A stretch of 58,364 nt of DNA from Tetmemena sp. SeJ-2015 (Eukaryota > Ciliophora > Spirotrichea > Sporadotrichida > Oxytrichidae). The DNA is taken from positions 1 through 58,364 of the forward strand of contig JAJKFJ010023575.1 of NCBI GenBank assembly GCA_027382625.1. The letters are read 5' to 3'. This document shows, piece after piece, positions 57,436 through 58,364 of this stretch. Within the stretch, counting starts at the first letter, position 1; each line of letters opens with the position of its first letter. The translations under genes were made by a program, and so were the position numbers. The notes beneath the pieces were generated by a model that saw only the letters and a list, made by a program, of their open reading frames with translations, made no database searches and was not told the origin of the DNA.

Positions 57436-58364
57436 TCATAAATCTATAAATATAGCTACAAATGCTATAGCTACTCCTACTATTGAAAATGCCATATTTT
57501 AATATGCTTGGTTAGAGAAAAATCCATCATCCTAGCATTATCTGGCATAGTTTGAGCAACTAGGGAAGATAAGAGGATTAGTAATTCTCTTGCCTGGACC
57601 CCAGCACCCAACAATCTAATTTAAAACAAAAAAGGATAGTTATAGATTTAACAGTATAGGGGAAGAACTATGTTAGATAATATCCATAGACCCCTTGGAC
57701 CCACATGCCTCCGCAAACATCCACATTGCAAGTTTACCAGTAGTTGCCTTCTAAATCAAATGGCTTGTACATAATCCTTCCATCCTTACAAAACAAGCAT
57801 GAAATTTTATTACTATCCTTTGCAAGACCGATAGGGCCGAAATCTAATGAACTAGTCTAGTTGAAAGTGAGAGTTGGACTTGAATTACACATATCGTTGG
57901 AAGAGCATGAGGAAGAGGCAGCTGCTAAGTTTCCTCCCTCTATACAAGGGGAATAAATTTTATAGTTTATGATTAAATAAGTAGTATAGTGGTACACTCC
58001 ATTTCTGATGTTATCGTATCCATCTGACTCCTCCTATCTGTCATCTAGAGAGTCAATTGAACCCAAGCACTGGTCCAAAAACTTTCTATAGAAGTCATTT
58101 CCTCCATCCTTGTCTCGAGGCATTATTTTGTCATATTTCTGTAGTGATGCCGCAGCCTTGAAAATCACTCCATTTACTAACAATATATGAATAATATCTT
58201 AAATAAAGGGTAATCTGAATTGAAAGCTATTCCAGTGACCTCATTCATGCGATAAGATCCTTTGGTGATGAAGCCGAAGTTATCTTAAAGACTGATACCG
58301 TTGGGCATGGTCATATCTTGCCCAAAGCTTTCTAGATTTAAAATTATTAAATTAACTTTCTAAT
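57436..58364 (-). CDS. Cys-rich type I membrane protein, cut at the window edge
   Basis: Minus-strand coding enters from beyond 58364 (SFGQDMTMPNGISLQDNFGF near 58330). It has a break near 58160-58215 (intron or IES), and then a luminal region with many cysteines (SPCIEGGNLAAASSSCSSND, ISCLFCKDGRI, QTCNVDVCGGMW). An intron removes about 80 nt upstream of GIVGCWGPGKRITNP near 57615. The C-terminus is one membrane helix (AFSIVGVAIAFVAIFI) followed by two residues and TGA 57436. Paired cysteines plus the terminal helix indicate a cell-surface or secretory-pathway protein. The layout recalls the tail of leishmanolysin-like surface proteases, but no HExxH is inside the window, so that is only a suggestion. 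Confidence 0.6.

Noticed and set aside
1..58364. CRISPR arrays, bacterial operons, ribosome-binding sites, rRNA and complete transposons.
   Set aside because: None are present. The genetic code, introns and protein families are eukaryotic, and no transposase or long terminal inverted repeat was seen.

Overview
This window reads as germline (micronuclear) DNA of a spirotrich, probably hypotrich, ciliate. Two observations support this. First, TGA is the only stop codon, while TAA and TAG are read as glutamine: histone H2A at 33371-33784 has an in-frame TAG exactly where the invariant Gln of the AGLQFPVGR block sits. Second, recognisable genes (aquaporin, kinesin, SET methyltransferase, CNBD protein and others) are repeatedly interrupted by short, mostly AT-rich segments of 11-49 bp that lack GT...AG borders. 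Each is flanked by a 3-8 bp direct repeat, and removing the segment with one repeat copy restores the protein frame. These are internal eliminated sequences (IESs) with pointers. The pointers differ from site to site, which argues against a TA-bounded Paramecium/Euplotes-type system. About 25 IESs could be placed by eye. Ordinary GT-AG introns, mostly 31-44 nt, are present as well.

Layout. 1-860 is odd low-complexity sequence, followed by small membrane-protein fragments and an SDHAF1-like LYR protein on the minus strand. 3.6-8.9 kb holds Q/N/S-rich, low-complexity coding sequence. 9.0-12.9 kb carries dynein light chain LC8, a WBP11-like splicing factor and two small unknowns. 13.0-18.2 kb has two minus-strand unknowns, one a coiled coil. 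18.4-22.1 kb has an aquaporin with three NPA motifs and a long helical protein with a RAP-like tail. 22.2-28.9 kb holds a divergent pair, an RCC1-repeat protein and a degenerate kinesin. 29.2-33.8 kb has low-complexity proteins, a DAO-type FAD oxidoreductase and histone H2A. 33.9-46.2 kb has a tandem cyclic-nucleotide-binding protein and three long minus-strand Q/S-rich or coiled-coil proteins. 46.3-49.0 kb has an RIIa/Dpy30-guanylate kinase fusion, a small axonemal-type protein and a monoacylglycerol-lipase-like hydrolase lacking its N-terminal half. 49.2-57.3 kb has a giant Q/N-rich protein with ciliary FxPxIN-like motifs, complex I subunit NDUFA12 and a SETD3/SETD6-type SET methyltransferase. 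The right edge cuts a Cys-rich membrane protein.

Genes are densely packed on both strands with 40-250 bp spacers, often in divergent pairs about 80-110 bp apart (RCC1/kinesin, GUK/axonemal protein, NDUFA12/SET) or in close convergence. Several products suggest ciliary work (LC8, kinesin, RIIa-GUK, the axonemal protein, coiled-coil proteins). The genes are otherwise functionally unrelated, as expected for loci that become separate macronuclear chromosomes. Because TAA and TAG do not terminate, antisense frames are also widely open. Strand calls therefore rest on recognised domains or on frame restoration, and exon ends in the unrecognised Q/N-rich genes are approximate.
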